64,000 nt of DNA from Lichenicola cladoniae (GCF_013201075.1 NZ_CP053708.1:2049501-2113500), one strand, 5' to 3'; positions 1 to 9,000 are shown, counted from the first letter of the stretch. Numbers and translations: made by a program. The notes: generated by a model not told the origin, from the letters alone.

Positions 1-1509
1 CCGACCTTCCGCAGCCTCGTCCTGCTGCTGGCCCTGACCGGCCAGGCCGGCGCCGCGACCCTGCGTATCATGCAGTCGGAACCACCTCGCAGCATGGACC
101 CGGCCGACCAGACCGCGACCTTCACCGCCTCCGTGCTCGACCCGATGTACGAAGGCCTGGTCAGGATGCTTCCCGACGGCCGGATCGTCCCCCGGCTCGC
201 CCTGAGCTGGACCACCAGCCCGGACGGCCTCGACTGGCGCTTCATCCTGCGCCCCGGCGTCCGCTTCCACGACGGCACGATCCTGACCCCGACGGTCGCC
301 GCTCAGTCCTTCGCCCGCCTGCTCTCCGCCACCAGCGGCCTGGTCGGCGCCGGCCATTACGGAACGATCATCGCCAGCGTCCGCCCGGACGGTCCCGCCC
401 TCCTGGTCCACCTTTCCAGGCCCTACGCGTTCCTGCTGCAACTCCTGGCCGGTGCTCAGGCCGACCTGGTCTCGCCCGCCGCCGCCCGCGCCGGCACGCT
501 CGGCCGCATCCCCGTCGGCACCGGCCCGTACCGGTTCGTCACCTGGAAAAGCAGTGACTACGTCGAGGAAGAACGTAATCCGGACTATTGGGGACCGAGG
601 CCCGCGATCGACCGGCTGCGCTGGAGCTGGTCGCCGGAAGCCTCGGTCATGAACATGGCTTTGCGCACAGGCGAGATCGACGTCGCCGTCCCGTTCCCGG
701 CCTTGTTCGCCAGCCGCCTGGGCGACGCCCCATTCCTCCGGCTGCAGCAGCAGCCGGGCGCCGCGATCTATTTCGTCGCCCTGAACACGCGCCTCCCGCC
801 GCTGAACGACCCACATGTCCGTCACGCGCTCAGCCTTGCCACCGATCGTCCAGCCCTGGTCGCAGCACTGCTGCACGGCTTCGGCGAACCGGATTGCGGT
901 CCGCTCCCGCCCGCCACCCTCGGCTGCGGCCAGGCAACGCCGGCACTTCCACACGATCCCGCCCGCGCCCGCGCGCTGCTCGCCAAGGCGGGCCTGCCAC
1001 ACGGCTTTGCGCTGTCGGTGGCCGTACAGGAACCGGAGGAGCCGATCGCGGAGGCGCTGCAGGCGATGTGGGCCCAGGCCGGGATCCGTCTGTCGATCCG
1101 CCGCCTCGAAGCCGGCGTCTGGGTCGATGCCGCCTTCGCGGGGCCGGCCGCCAAGCAGCAGGCCCGGCTCGGCGCCGTCATCACCTCCTGGGCCGCCCCG
1201 TTCGTGCCGGACCTGCAGCTCCGCCCGCTCTTCGCCGGCCGCAGCGAGGCTCCCGCCGGCGCCAATCTGGGCTTCTTCTCCGATCCCGCGCTGGATCAGG
1301 CCATGGCTGACGCCGCCCGAACCCTGGACGCCACCGCCCGGGATGCCCTCTACCGCGACATCGCCCGCCGTCTCGACGCCGCCGCGGCGCATATTTCCCT
1401 CTACACCCCGTCCGACCTGGTCGCGCATGCGAGCCGCGTATCCGGCCTGGCGGTCCTGCCGGGAGGCGAGCTCCAGCTCGACCAGGCCATCATGACCGGT
1501 CCGCCCTGA
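1..1509 (+). CDS. Peptide-type ABC transporter substrate-binding protein (5' end cut by window edge)
   Basis: Periplasmic solute-binding protein of the SBP_bac_5 (DppA/OppA/NikA) type that captures a ligand for the two permeases encoded next. The frame is open from base 1 and begins inside a signal peptide: a hydrophobic LVLLLALTGQ core, then AGA-A as the likely cleavage site. The true start therefore lies just upstream of the window, and the internal ATG at 70 is only Met within the mature N-terminus. Family landmarks are LDPMYEGLVR near the start, a GTGPYRFVTWK segment and a NPDYWGPRPAIDRLRW segment. The stop codon shares one base with the next ATG (TGATG), so the genes are coupled. The ligand cannot be read from sequence; the sugar kinase at the end of the operon argues for a sugar-containing ligand rather than a plain peptide. 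Confidence 0.88.
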   Translation, partial: PTFRSLVLLLALTGQAGAATLRIMQSEPPRSMDPADQTATFTASVLDPMYEGLVRMLPDGRIVPRLALSWTTSPDGLDWRFILRPGVRFHDGTILTPTVAAQSFARLLSATSGLVGAGHYGTIIASVRPDGPALLVHLSRPYAFLLQLLAGAQADLVSPAAARAGTLGRIPVGTGPYRFVTWKSSDYVEEERNPDYWGPRPAIDRLRWSWSPEASVMNMALRTGEIDVAVPFPALFASRLGDAPFLRLQQQPGAAIYFVALNTRLPPLNDPHVRHALSLATDRPALVAALLHGFGEPDCGPLPPATLGCGQATPALPHDPARARALLAKAGLPHGFALSVAVQEPEEPIAEALQAMWAQAGIRLSIRRLEAGVWVDAAFAGPAAKQQARLGAVITSWAAPFVPDLQLRPLFAGRSEAPAGANLGFFSDPALDQAMADAARTLDATARDALYRDIARRLDAAAAHISLYTPSDLVAHASRVSGLAVLPGGELQLDQAIMTGPP

Positions 1510-2435
1510 TGCTCCGCGTCCTAATGCGCCGGCTGTTCCTGCTGCCGCCTCTTTTGCTGGCCGTGTCGCTACTGATCTTCGCCGCCGTGCACGCCATGCC
1601 CGGCGACCCCGCACGGCTCATGGCCGGTCCGCAGGCAACCACCCAAGCCGTCGACGCCATGCGCACCCGCCTCGGCCTCGACCAGCCCCTCCCAGTCCAG
1701 TATCTCGCCTGTCTCGCGCATGCGGTGCACGGCGATTTCGGCCTATCCCTGGCCTCGAAACTTCCGGTCAGCCGCGAGATTGCCGACCACCTGCCGCCGA
1801 CCCTGGCGCTGGCCACCTTCAGCGAGTTGCTGGCCGTGGCACTCGGCATCCCGCTCGGCATGCTGGCTGGCATCGGCCGCGGCAAGCTGTTCGATCGCGC
1901 CGTGGTCTTCCTCTCGGCGATCGGCGCCTCAGTCGCCAATTTCTGGCTCGCCCTGATGCTGATGGAGGTGTTCGCGGTCCGGCTGCACTGGTTGCCACTG
2001 CTCGGCGCCGGAGACTGGCGGCACTACGTCCTGCCGGCGATCGTGCTTGCCGTGCTTCCGGCGGCGCTCATCCTGCGCATGACCCGCGCCGGCATGATCG
2101 AGGTGTTGGCGCAGGATTACATCCGCACCGCGCACGCCAAGGGCCTGTCCCGCAGGGCGGTCTATTTGCGCCACGCGCTGCGCAATGTCCTGTCGCCGAT
2201 CGTCACCGTGGTGGCGCTCAATCTCGGCAGCCTGATCGGCGGCGCGGTCATCACCGAGACGGTGTTCGACTGGCCCGGCCTGGGCCGGCTGCTGGTTGAT
2301 GCGGTGCGCATGCGCGACTACCCGATCATCCAGGCGATGACCCTGCTCGCCGTGCTGGCGGTCGTGCTTGCCAACCTCGCCGGCGAGCTCGCGATCCTGC
2401 TGCTCAATCCGCAGCTGCGGGAGGCGCGGGCATGA
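1509..2435 (+). CDS. ABC transporter permease, DppB/OppB type
   Basis: Inner-membrane permease, 308 residues, the usual size for the first permease of peptide/nickel importers. It starts with a short cytoplasmic stretch and a strong hydrophobic helix (LFLLPPLLLAVSLLIFAAVH), followed by the family's HAMPGDPARL periplasmic segment and several further helices. The coupling loop (EAA motif region) is visible as DYIRTAHAKGLSRRAVYLRH near residue 205, and ETVFDWPGLGRLLVDAV follows as in DppB. ATG overlaps the preceding stop by one base, and the next permease overlaps this stop by four bases (ATGA). Acts with the second permease to form the translocation pore. Confidence 0.92.
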   Translation: MLRVLMRRLFLLPPLLLAVSLLIFAAVHAMPGDPARLMAGPQATTQAVDAMRTRLGLDQPLPVQYLACLAHAVHGDFGLSLASKLPVSREIADHLPPTLALATFSELLAVALGIPLGMLAGIGRGKLFDRAVVFLSAIGASVANFWLALMLMEVFAVRLHWLPLLGAGDWRHYVLPAIVLAVLPAALILRMTRAGMIEVLAQDYIRTAHAKGLSRRAVYLRHALRNVLSPIVTVVALNLGSLIGGAVITETVFDWPGLGRLLVDAVRMRDYPIIQAMTLLAVLAVVLANLAGELAILLLNPQLREARA

Positions 2436-3274
2436 ACACCCTGTTCGCGTTCATCGAGCCGCTTCGCCGCCGCCCGAGCCTCGCCCTCGGGCTGGCGCTG
2501 GTCGGGCTGGTGTTCCTGCTTGCCATCGTCCCGGACACCTGGCTTTCGTCGAGCCCGTACGCCCAGGACCTCTACCACACGCTCCAGTCGCCCTCGCTCG
2601 GCCACCCGTTCGGCACCGACGCCTTCGGCCGCGACATCCTGTCCCGCGTCGCCTCCGGCGCCCGCCTGTCGCTGATCGAGATCGTCGCCAGCATCTCGAT
2701 CACCTGCCTGGCCGGCATTCCCCTCGGCGTGGCCGCGGGCTTTGCCGGCGGCCTGCTGGATGGCGCCGCGATGTGGGTGATGGATGTGCTGTTCGCGTTC
2801 CCGGGCCTGATCCTGGCCATCCTGGCGGTCAGCGTGCTGGGGGAGGGACTGTTTAACACGATCCTTGCCATCTCGTTGTTTTCGCTGCCGGTCTATGCCC
2901 GTCTTAGCCGTAACCTCACCCTCGAATTGCGCGGGGTCGGCTACGTCCAGGCAGCCGGTGCGCTCGGCGCCGGACCGGTCCACATCCTCCTCCACCACAT
3001 CCTGCCGGCGATCCTGCCGCCGCTGCTGCTGCAGGCGACCCTTACCGCCGGAACCGTCGTGCTGGCCGCCGCGAGCCTGTCCTTCCTGGGGCTGGGCGCG
3101 CAGCCGCCGCTGGCCGAATGGGGTGCCATGATGAGCGACGGCCGCAACTATGTCGGCGCCGATATCTATCCCGCATTGTTTCCCGGCCTCGCCATCGCCC
3201 TGACGGTGTTCGGGTTCGACCGGCTCGGCGAAGGCGTGCGCGACCTGCTCGATCCGAGGAGCCGACTGCCGTGA
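2432..3274 (+). CDS. ABC transporter permease, DppC/OppC type
   Basis: Second inner-membrane permease, 280 residues. Landmarks of the DppC branch are HPFGTDAFGRDILSRVASGA near residue 57, a long first helix (ALGLALVGLVFLLAIVP) and an EAA-like loop (YVQAAGALGAGPVHILLHHI) near residue 175, then the SFLGLGAQPPLAEWGAMM segment typical of this subfamily. It overlaps the upstream permease by four bases, and its TGA overlaps the GTG start of the next gene. No ATP-binding subunit follows, so the ATPases must be encoded upstream of the window or elsewhere. Confidence 0.92.
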   Translation: MNTLFAFIEPLRRRPSLALGLALVGLVFLLAIVPDTWLSSSPYAQDLYHTLQSPSLGHPFGTDAFGRDILSRVASGARLSLIEIVASISITCLAGIPLGVAAGFAGGLLDGAAMWVMDVLFAFPGLILAILAVSVLGEGLFNTILAISLFSLPVYARLSRNLTLELRGVGYVQAAGALGAGPVHILLHHILPAILPPLLLQATLTAGTVVLAAASLSFLGLGAQPPLAEWGAMMSDGRNYVGADIYPALFPGLAIALTVFGFDRLGEGVRDLLDPRSRLP

Positions 3275-4188
3275 CGCGAACCGCCACCCTCTGCGCCGAT
3301 ATCGGCGGATCGACGATCAAGATGGCGCTGCTTGACGGCGAGGGCGGCATCCTGGCCCGCGAGCGGCTGCCGACGCCGGCCGATGATTTCGCCGCCTTCG
3401 CGCAGGCGCTCGATGCATTCGCCCAACGCCATGACCCCGGCGGCCATCTGGCTTTCGGCCTGTCCCTGGCGGGCATCTTCGACCCGGCCAGCGGTCGCGC
3501 CACCTGCGCCAATATTCCCTGCCTCACCGGCCGCCCGCTGGCCACTGAGCTCGCCGCCTCGCTAGGCCGCCCGGTCGCCATCGCCAACGATGCCGACTGC
3601 TTCGCGATCGCCGAAGCGACCTGGGGCGCCGGGCGCGGCCATCGGATCGTGTTCGGGGTGATCCTCGGCTCGGGGGTCGGCGGCGGCCTGGTCGTGGATC
3701 AGCGCCTGGTGGTGGGCGAGGGCGGCTTCGGCGGCGAGTGGGGACATGCCCCGGTGGTGCCCGACCTGCCGGACCTTCCGGGACGGTTCCCGTGCTTCCC
3801 GTGCGGCTGCGGCCAGACCGGCTGCATCGATACCATAGGCGGTGCGCGCGGCCTGGAGCGCCTGCACGTCTTTCTCCACGGCCAGCCCGAGCGGAGCGAG
3901 CGTATCGTCATCGCGTGGATCGCCGGCGACGTCCAGGCAGGCCGGACCATCGCGCTCCATGTCGATCTGGTATCGCGCTACCTGGCCCTGGTCGCGAACA
4001 CCGTGGGGGCCGGAATCATCCCGGTGGGCGGCGGCCTCGGCACCGTGGAGCCGCTGATCGCGCTGCTCGACCAGTCGGTCCGCACCCGTATCCTGCGCCG
4101 CACCGACCGCCCGCTGGTGGTGCCGGCCCAGCACCATACCGACGCCGCCCTGCTCGGTGCGGCACTGCTCATGGACCAGGCTGCGTAG
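3271..4188 (+). CDS. ROK-family sugar kinase (glucokinase or N-acetylglucosamine kinase type)
   Basis: Predicted cytoplasmic ATP-dependent kinase of a hexose or N-acetylhexosamine, 305 residues. The N-terminal phosphate loop reads ADIGGSTIKMALLDGEG, the middle has GVILGSGVGGGLVVDQR, and EWGHAPV precedes the ROK zinc cluster CGCGQTGCID near residue 180. I chose the GTG at 3271 because it overlaps the preceding stop as GTGA, the same four-base coupling used upstream, and it begins right at the ROK domain; an in-frame start at 3118 would lie inside the permease gene. Coupling to a peptide-type importer suggests the imported ligand is, or releases, a sugar. The substrate remains an inference. Confidence 0.85.
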   Translation: MTRTATLCADIGGSTIKMALLDGEGGILARERLPTPADDFAAFAQALDAFAQRHDPGGHLAFGLSLAGIFDPASGRATCANIPCLTGRPLATELAASLGRPVAIANDADCFAIAEATWGAGRGHRIVFGVILGSGVGGGLVVDQRLVVGEGGFGGEWGHAPVVPDLPDLPGRFPCFPCGCGQTGCIDTIGGARGLERLHVFLHGQPERSERIVIAWIAGDVQAGRTIALHVDLVSRYLALVANTVGAGIIPVGGGLGTVEPLIALLDQSVRTRILRRTDRPLVVPAQHHTDAALLGAALLMDQAA

Positions 4189-4206
4189 GCTCGATCCGCA
4201 CCGCCG

Positions 4207-4416
4207 CTACTTCTTCGTCCCGCGCTCACGTAGGAAGACCGTGGTCGCAATGGCGGTGTAGCCGACCGTGATGATCAGCGTGATCAGCGGCCACAACGGA
4301 AACGCGGCCGCCGAACCCGGCGCGGCGGCGCGGTAGACAACCAGGTCCTGGCCGAAGACCAGCGCATTGAGCGCCACCAGCGTCCCGCCGATCCAGATAC
4401 CCCATGAACCGCGCAT
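4207..4416 (-). CDS. Small two-helix membrane protein, function unknown
   Basis: Sixty-nine codons on the minus strand, convergent with the ROK kinase and 18 bases from it. The product has two clear hydrophobic segments (WIGGTLVALNALVFG and PLWPLITLIITVGYTAIAT) joined by a short loop, and a basic tail ending RERGTKK, the usual layout of a small inner-membrane protein with its tail in the cytoplasm. An AAGGG stretch abuts the ATG, so the ribosome site is not textbook. I do not recognise a family. Codon usage and a clean protein-like sequence make it more likely real than not. Confidence 0.55.
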   Translation of the reverse strand: MRGSWGIWIGGTLVALNALVFGQDLVVYRAAAPGSAAAFPLWPLITLIITVGYTAIATTVFLRERGTKK

Positions 4417-4710
4417 CCCTTGATCCCCTGCTTAGCGGACCACGTGCCGCAGTTCCGTGTTCTGATAACAGCTTGGCCTTGAGACAAGCTACGATCTGTC
4501 CGCGTCGCGTCGGAGCAGCGCCATCAATCAATCTGTGCCTCTGTCTAGCCGGGATGCCTGATCGAACTCGACTACGTCCCTGCGGCGTCGGGCACGCTCA
4601 CCCGCCCGGCTCAGCCGAGGTTTCTGCATGATCGGGAACCAGGATGACATGCGCCCGTATGAGATCGTTGCCTGGGCGAGCCGGCGCTTTCTCTCGGAGT
4701 GGGCGATGCG
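4417..4710. other. Intergenic region between divergent small membrane-protein genes
   Basis: About 290 bases that presumably carry the promoters of the flanking divergent genes. I see no convincing -35/-10 pair, no hairpin with a T-tract, no tRNA and no conserved ORF; open frames here look like chance. Confidence 0.5.
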
Positions 4711-5139
4711 ATGAACGATGACCGTTTGATCGTGACCGAACATCGGGCAGGGCGGCCAATACTCCTTGCGCTGCTGTCCGTACCCGTCACCTGCTTTACG
4801 GGCACGCTCGCAACCGACATCACTTACGCATCGACCGCGAACATGATGTGGGCGAATTTCTCGGCGTGGCTGCTCGCGGCGGCGATGGTCGGCTCGGTGC
4901 TGGCCCTGATCGTCTGGGGTATCGGTCTGGTGATCGAACGGCGTGGTCGCAGGGCGCGACCGGCCTGGCCGGCCGTCGGGGGTGCCGTCGTCGTGCTGGT
5001 TCTCGGGTTCCTGGACAATCTGGTCCACAGCCGCGACGGCTGGACGTCTGTCGTGCCGGCCGGCCTGTCCCTGTCTGTCCTGACCGTCCTTGCGATGCTG
5101 GTCACGGGCTGGCTTGGTTCTGCGCCGGTGCGGTCATGA
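4711..5139 (+). CDS. DUF2231-like membrane protein
   Basis: Predicted four-helix inner-membrane protein of 142 residues. The stretch VPVTCFTGTLATDITY followed by MMWANFSAWLLAAAMVGSVL matches DUF2231 proteins as I know them, which often sit beside soluble PQQ sugar dehydrogenases. I prefer the ATG at 4711 over the in-frame GTG at 4699 because GGAG lies 11 bases before it and residues preceding it add nothing recognisable. The stop overlaps the next ATG by four bases (ATGA), so it is co-translated with the dehydrogenase. Its biochemical role in this pair is not established. Confidence 0.75.
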   Translation: MNDDRLIVTEHRAGRPILLALLSVPVTCFTGTLATDITYASTANMMWANFSAWLLAAAMVGSVLALIVWGIGLVIERRGRRARPAWPAVGGAVVVLVLGFLDNLVHSRDGWTSVVPAGLSLSVLTVLAMLVTGWLGSAPVRS

Positions 5140-6497
5140 GGCGTGCAGCGTCCGGTCGCACCGTGCACTTGGCACGGGCCGCCATCTCGATCCTGACGCT
5201 TCTCGCTACAAGCGCTCACGCCAAGGAGTTCGACACAACCACGCAGATCGGCCCGCATCCCGTACTACCGGCGCCTCATCAATATCTGTTTCCGCCGATG
5301 CATCTGGCCGTGGTGACTCCATGGAAGACGGGTGAGACCCCGACGGTCCCTGCCGGCCTGCGCGTACAGGCGCTGGCCACGGGCCTGCAGCATCCGAGGT
5401 CGGTCTACACCCTGCCGAACGGCGATGTGCTGGTCGTTGAATCGCGCGGTCCTGGTTCCGAGCCGGTCACGCGACCCAAGAACATCATCATGGCCTGGAT
5501 CAAGACGTTTGCGACCTCGAGCGGACCGGAGACCGGGAGCAACCGGATCACGCTGTTGCGGGACACGCACCATGACGGCAAGCCCGACGTGAGGACGGTG
5601 TTTCTGGACCACCTGCATTCGCCCTTCGGCGTGGCGCTGATCGGCAACGATCTCTACGTGGCCGACACCGATGCCATCCGGCATTATTCCTACGTCCCTG
5701 GCGAAACCAGCATCGCGGATCCCGGCACCATATTGACGCCGTTGCCAGGTGGTCCGATCGACCACCACTGGACGAAGAGCCTGGTTGGCAGCGAAGACGG
5801 CACCAAGCTTTATGTCGGCGTCGGTTCGAACAGCAACATCACCGAGAACGGGATGGCGGCGGAACTCGATCGTGCCGCGATCTGGGAGGTGGACCGGACC
5901 ACCGGAGCGCACCGGATTTTTGCCAGCGGCCTTCGCAATCCGAACGGCCTGAGTTGGGAACCACAAACTCATGCACTCTGGGCGGTCGTGAACGAGCGTG
6001 ACGAACTCGGTCCGAACCTGGTTCCGGACTACATGACGTCGGTCAAGGATGGCGCCTTCTACGGCTGGCCGTACAGCTATTACGGGCAGCATGTCGATCC
6101 GCGCGTCCGGCCGCAGCGGCCGGATCTGGTGGCGAAGGCGCTGATGCCCGACTATGCGCTGAGCTCGCATGTCGCACCTCTTGGAATGGTTTTCGACACA
6201 GGCGACGGATTGCCGGCCCGTTATGCCGGCGGCGCGTTCGTCGGCGAGCACGGCAGCTGGGATCGCCAGGTCCTGAACGGCTACAAGATCGTCTTCGTCC
6301 CGTTCGCCAATGGCCGCCCGAGCGGCATGGCACAGGACGTGGTCACCGGCTTCCTGGACAGTAAAGGCCATGCGCGCGGTCGGCCGGTTGGTCTGGCACT
6401 CGACGGGACCGGCGCGCTGCTGATTGCCGACGATGTGGGAAATACGGTGTGGCGCGTCGATGTCGACGCCCGACCTCAGACGGCTAGCGTGCGCTGA
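5136..6497 (+). CDS. Secreted PQQ-dependent sugar dehydrogenase, L-sorbosone dehydrogenase family
   Basis: Predicted periplasmic quinoprotein of 453 residues that oxidises an aldose-like or sorbosone-like substrate using pyrroloquinoline quinone. A signal peptide (AAISILTLLATSAHA, cleaved before KEF) precedes the six-bladed propeller. Family landmarks are GLQHPRSVYTLPNGDVLVVE, HHWTKSLVGSEDGTKLYVGV, FASGLRNPNGLSWEP and the C-terminal VGEHGSWDRQVLNGYKIVFV. The ATG at 5136 is chosen because it overlaps the upstream stop and leads directly into the signal peptide; the open frame upstream of it runs through the DUF2231 gene. PQQ synthesis genes are not in this window. The exact substrate is uncertain. 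Confidence 0.88.
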   Translation: MRRAASGRTVHLARAAISILTLLATSAHAKEFDTTTQIGPHPVLPAPHQYLFPPMHLAVVTPWKTGETPTVPAGLRVQALATGLQHPRSVYTLPNGDVLVVESRGPGSEPVTRPKNIIMAWIKTFATSSGPETGSNRITLLRDTHHDGKPDVRTVFLDHLHSPFGVALIGNDLYVADTDAIRHYSYVPGETSIADPGTILTPLPGGPIDHHWTKSLVGSEDGTKLYVGVGSNSNITENGMAAELDRAAIWEVDRTTGAHRIFASGLRNPNGLSWEPQTHALWAVVNERDELGPNLVPDYMTSVKDGAFYGWPYSYYGQHVDPRVRPQRPDLVAKALMPDYALSSHVAPLGMVFDTGDGLPARYAGGAFVGEHGSWDRQVLNGYKIVFVPFANGRPSGMAQDVVTGFLDSKGHARGRPVGLALDGTGALLIADDVGNTVWRVDVDARPQTASVR

Positions 6498-6671
6498 CGG
6501 AATTGCCGATCTGCCCTTGATCGCCGGCTTCCCGTTTCGACCGGCTCAAGCCTAGAACGGACAGCTCGCCTCAGCGTGATGCGAACGCCTTGCTATACTA
6601 CGACGCAAAAGAGGAGCCTACCCAGATGGGCAAACTCTCCAGAAGCAAGCAATTCATGATGTTCGTAAGGT

Positions 6672-6745
6672 TGGCTGGGGGACCTGGATTCGAACCAAGG
6701 CTGTCCGAGTCAGAGTCGGAAGTTCTACCGCTAAACTATCCCCCA
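6672..6745 (-). tRNA. tRNA-Gln (anticodon CTG)
   Basis: Read on the minus strand, a 74-base cloverleaf begins TGGGGGA and ends TCCCCCA-G-CCA, so the 7-bp acceptor stem pairs perfectly and the CCA is encoded. The anticodon arm TCCGA-CTCTGAC-TCGGA places CTG at positions 34-36, reading CAG glutamine codons. The T arm carries the GGTTCGAATCC core, and the D arm GTTTAGCGGTAGAAC the GG of the D loop. It stands alone between the PQQ dehydrogenase and the Ppx-like gene. Confidence 0.97.
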
Positions 6746-6901
6746 AGCGGGCACGTTCGGTGCGGCCGAGGAGGTAGCACTCAGTCGGGGCGCTGGCAAC
6801 CGCCATTGGCTTGATCCGGCGACCGGCCCGAATATGACTTGCTCCCTGTGCTGGGGCAGTCGAAGAATGACTCGGTCACAAGCGGCGGAGGGCACTTGGC
6901 G

Positions 6902-8161
6902 ATGGTCGAGCATGCCGTTCCCCCGGAGCCGGTCGAGCATGACCACCGTCTGGAGACCCCGGACGCGCTGCTGGCGCGCAGCAACGGGCCGACCTATGCG
7001 GCCCTCGATCTCGGCACCAACAACTGCCGCCTGCTGATCGCCGCACCCACGCGACAGGGGTTCAGGGTGATCGACAGCTTCAGCCGCATCGTCAGGCTGG
7101 GCGAGGGGCTGCATAGCTCCGGACGCCTCAGCGATGAAGCCATGGACCGGACGATCGGCGCCCTTCATGCCTGCGCCAGCCGGCTCGGCCGCCGCCGGCT
7201 GCGCGGCATGCGCGCAGTCGCGACCGAGGCCTGCCGCCGTGCAGAGAACGGCCGCTCATTCCTCGATCGCGTCCGCCAGGAAACCGGCCTGTCGATCGAC
7301 GTGATTTCAACGCGCGAGGAGGCTGAACTGGCGCTTGAGAGCTGCGCCGCCCTCCTGCAGGCCGACTTGCCCGATCGTGCCAACTCGCCGGCCAATGGCT
7401 TCGACCGGTCCGACCCATCCGAATGCTACCCGTTCGGCCTCCACCGGACCGACGAGGCCGACCGCGCCCGCAGCCGGGCCTTGCTGTTCGACATCGGCGG
7501 TGGCTCGACCGAGATCGCCTGGATCCGCGTCGGCGACTGCAGCGCCGTGGGCGGGGGCGCGGACAGGTCGAGACCCGAGCTGGTCGGCTACCAGAGCCTG
7601 CCGCTCGGCGTGATCACCCTGGCGGAGTTGTTCGGCGACGATGCCTTCACCCAGGGCGGCTACGAGGCGATGGTCGAACACGTGAGCGCCCAGCTCAAGC
7701 GCTTCGAGGCGGTGCACTGCATTGGCCGCGAGGTCCGGCGGGGCGCCGTCAGGCTGCTGGGCACCAGCGGAACCGTCACCACGCTTGCCAGCATGGCCCT
7801 GGGGCTGCGTCGCTACCGCCGCGCCTTGGTCGATGGCGTGGTCCTGTCGCGACAGGCGGCGCACGACGCGATCGCCCAGCTTCGTGCACTCGGCCCCGAG
7901 GGGCTGCGGATGCATGGCTGCGTCGGCAGTGAGCGGTCGACCTACGTGCTGCCCGGCTGTGCCATTTTCGATGCAATCCATCGGCTCTGGCCCACCGACA
8001 ATGTGGTGGTGGCGGACCGCGGCCTCAGGGATGGTATGTTGCTGCGTATGATGCGAGACCGCAGTCCGATGGACAGATCCCAACCCTACCACGCACCCGA
8101 AGCAGTCGCTCCGGCTGCTGTCCGGCCGCCGTTAGGCTCAGTCTCTACGGCGCTGTCCTGA
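6902..8161 (+). CDS. Ppx/GppA phosphatase family protein
   Basis: Predicted cytoplasmic exopolyphosphatase or guanosine pentaphosphatase of 419 residues, in the sugar kinase/HSP70/actin fold. Motifs: YAALDLGTNNCRLLIA (phosphate 1), RGMRAVATEACRRAENG, LLFDIGGGSTEIAW (phosphate 2) and LLGTSGTVTTLASMALGL. ATG 6902 is chosen because GGAGGG lies nine bases upstream; an in-frame TTG at 6839 has no such site. The stop shares a base with rlmE (TGATG). Pairing of a Ppx/GppA gene with rlmE is common in alphaproteobacteria. The sequence alone does not separate polyphosphate from pppGpp activity. Confidence 0.9.
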   Translation: MVEHAVPPEPVEHDHRLETPDALLARSNGPTYAALDLGTNNCRLLIAAPTRQGFRVIDSFSRIVRLGEGLHSSGRLSDEAMDRTIGALHACASRLGRRRLRGMRAVATEACRRAENGRSFLDRVRQETGLSIDVISTREEAELALESCAALLQADLPDRANSPANGFDRSDPSECYPFGLHRTDEADRARSRALLFDIGGGSTEIAWIRVGDCSAVGGGADRSRPELVGYQSLPLGVITLAELFGDDAFTQGGYEAMVEHVSAQLKRFEAVHCIGREVRRGAVRLLGTSGTVTTLASMALGLRRYRRALVDGVVLSRQAAHDAIAQLRALGPEGLRMHGCVGSERSTYVLPGCAIFDAIHRLWPTDNVVVADRGLRDGMLLRMMRDRSPMDRSQPYHAPEAVAPAAVRPPLGSVSTALS

Positions 8162-9000
8162 TGGCGAAGCGTCCCGTCGGTAGTTCCGCGAAAGGCTCTG
8201 CCGGCGGTTCCGGCAATGCGCCGAGCGTTCCGGGACGGGGCCCGGGCAAGACCGGCGAGAACAGGCCCGGTGCTGCCACCACGAAGGGCGATGCGGCGAC
8301 CGCACAGACCGCACGGTCCAAGGCCGTGTCGCTGCGGACGGCGCGTGGGCGTACCACCGCCCAGCAGCGCTGGCTGAGCCGGCAGCTCAACGATCCCTAC
8401 GTCGTGGCTGCGCGTAAGCAGGGGTGGCGGTCGCGCGCCGCCTTCAAGCTCATCGAGCTGGACGACAAGTACAAGCTGATCCGGCCCGGTATGCGGGTGA
8501 TCGACCTCGGCACGGCACCCGGTGGCTGGGCACAGGTCGCGGTCAAGCGCGGCGCCACGCATGTGGTTGGCGTTGACCTGCTGCCGGTCGAGCCGGTCCG
8601 CGGCGCCGAGATTATCCAGGGCGACTTCAACGATCCGGACCTGCCATCGAAGCTCCGGGACATGCTCGGTGGCCCGGCCGACATCGTGCTGTCCGACATG
8701 GCGCCGAACACCACCGGCCACTCGCCGACCGACCACATGCGCATCATCGATTTGGCTGAACTGGCGCTGTTCTTCGCGATGGAGGTCCTGGTCGAGGGCG
8801 GCAGCTTCATCGCCAAGGTGTTCCAGGGCGGCTCCGAGAAGCAGATGCTGATCCCGATGAAGCAGGCCTTCGCGGTCGTGCGCCATGCCAAGCCGCCGGC
8901 AAGCCGGAAAGAGTCCAGCGAGTTGTATGTCGTGGCGACCGGCTTCCGTCCGGATCGGGCGCAGGTCCTGCGCGACGCGTTCGCGGCGTCCCGGGAATAG
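8161..9000 (+). CDS. rlmE: 23S rRNA (uridine-2'-O-)-methyltransferase RlmE (FtsJ/RrmJ)
   Basis: Methylates the 2'-O of U2552 in the A-loop of 23S rRNA late in 50S assembly. The catalytic domain starts near residue 63 with QRWLSRQLNDPYVVAARKQG; SRAAFKLIELD carries the first catalytic Lys, VIDLGTAPGGWAQVA the SAM site, VLSDMAPNTTGH the Asp, SFIAKVFQGG the second Lys and RKESSELYVVATG the Glu, so the K-D-K-E set is complete. About 60 residues of Gly/Ala/Lys/Arg-rich, probably disordered sequence precede the domain; E. coli RlmE lacks this. Coupled to the upstream phosphatase by a one-base overlap. Confidence 0.95.
   Translation: MAKRPVGSSAKGSAGGSGNAPSVPGRGPGKTGENRPGAATTKGDAATAQTARSKAVSLRTARGRTTAQQRWLSRQLNDPYVVAARKQGWRSRAAFKLIELDDKYKLIRPGMRVIDLGTAPGGWAQVAVKRGATHVVGVDLLPVEPVRGAEIIQGDFNDPDLPSKLRDMLGGPADIVLSDMAPNTTGHSPTDHMRIIDLAELALFFAMEVLVEGGSFIAKVFQGGSEKQMLIPMKQAFAVVRHAKPPASRKESSELYVVATGFRPDRAQVLRDAFAASRE

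Noticed and set aside
6590-6814. Plus-strand ORF of 74 codons with an apparent ribosome site
   Set aside because: It runs straight through the antisense of tRNA-Gln; the GFEPRLSESESEVLPLNYPP-like string is the usual translation artefact of a tRNA.
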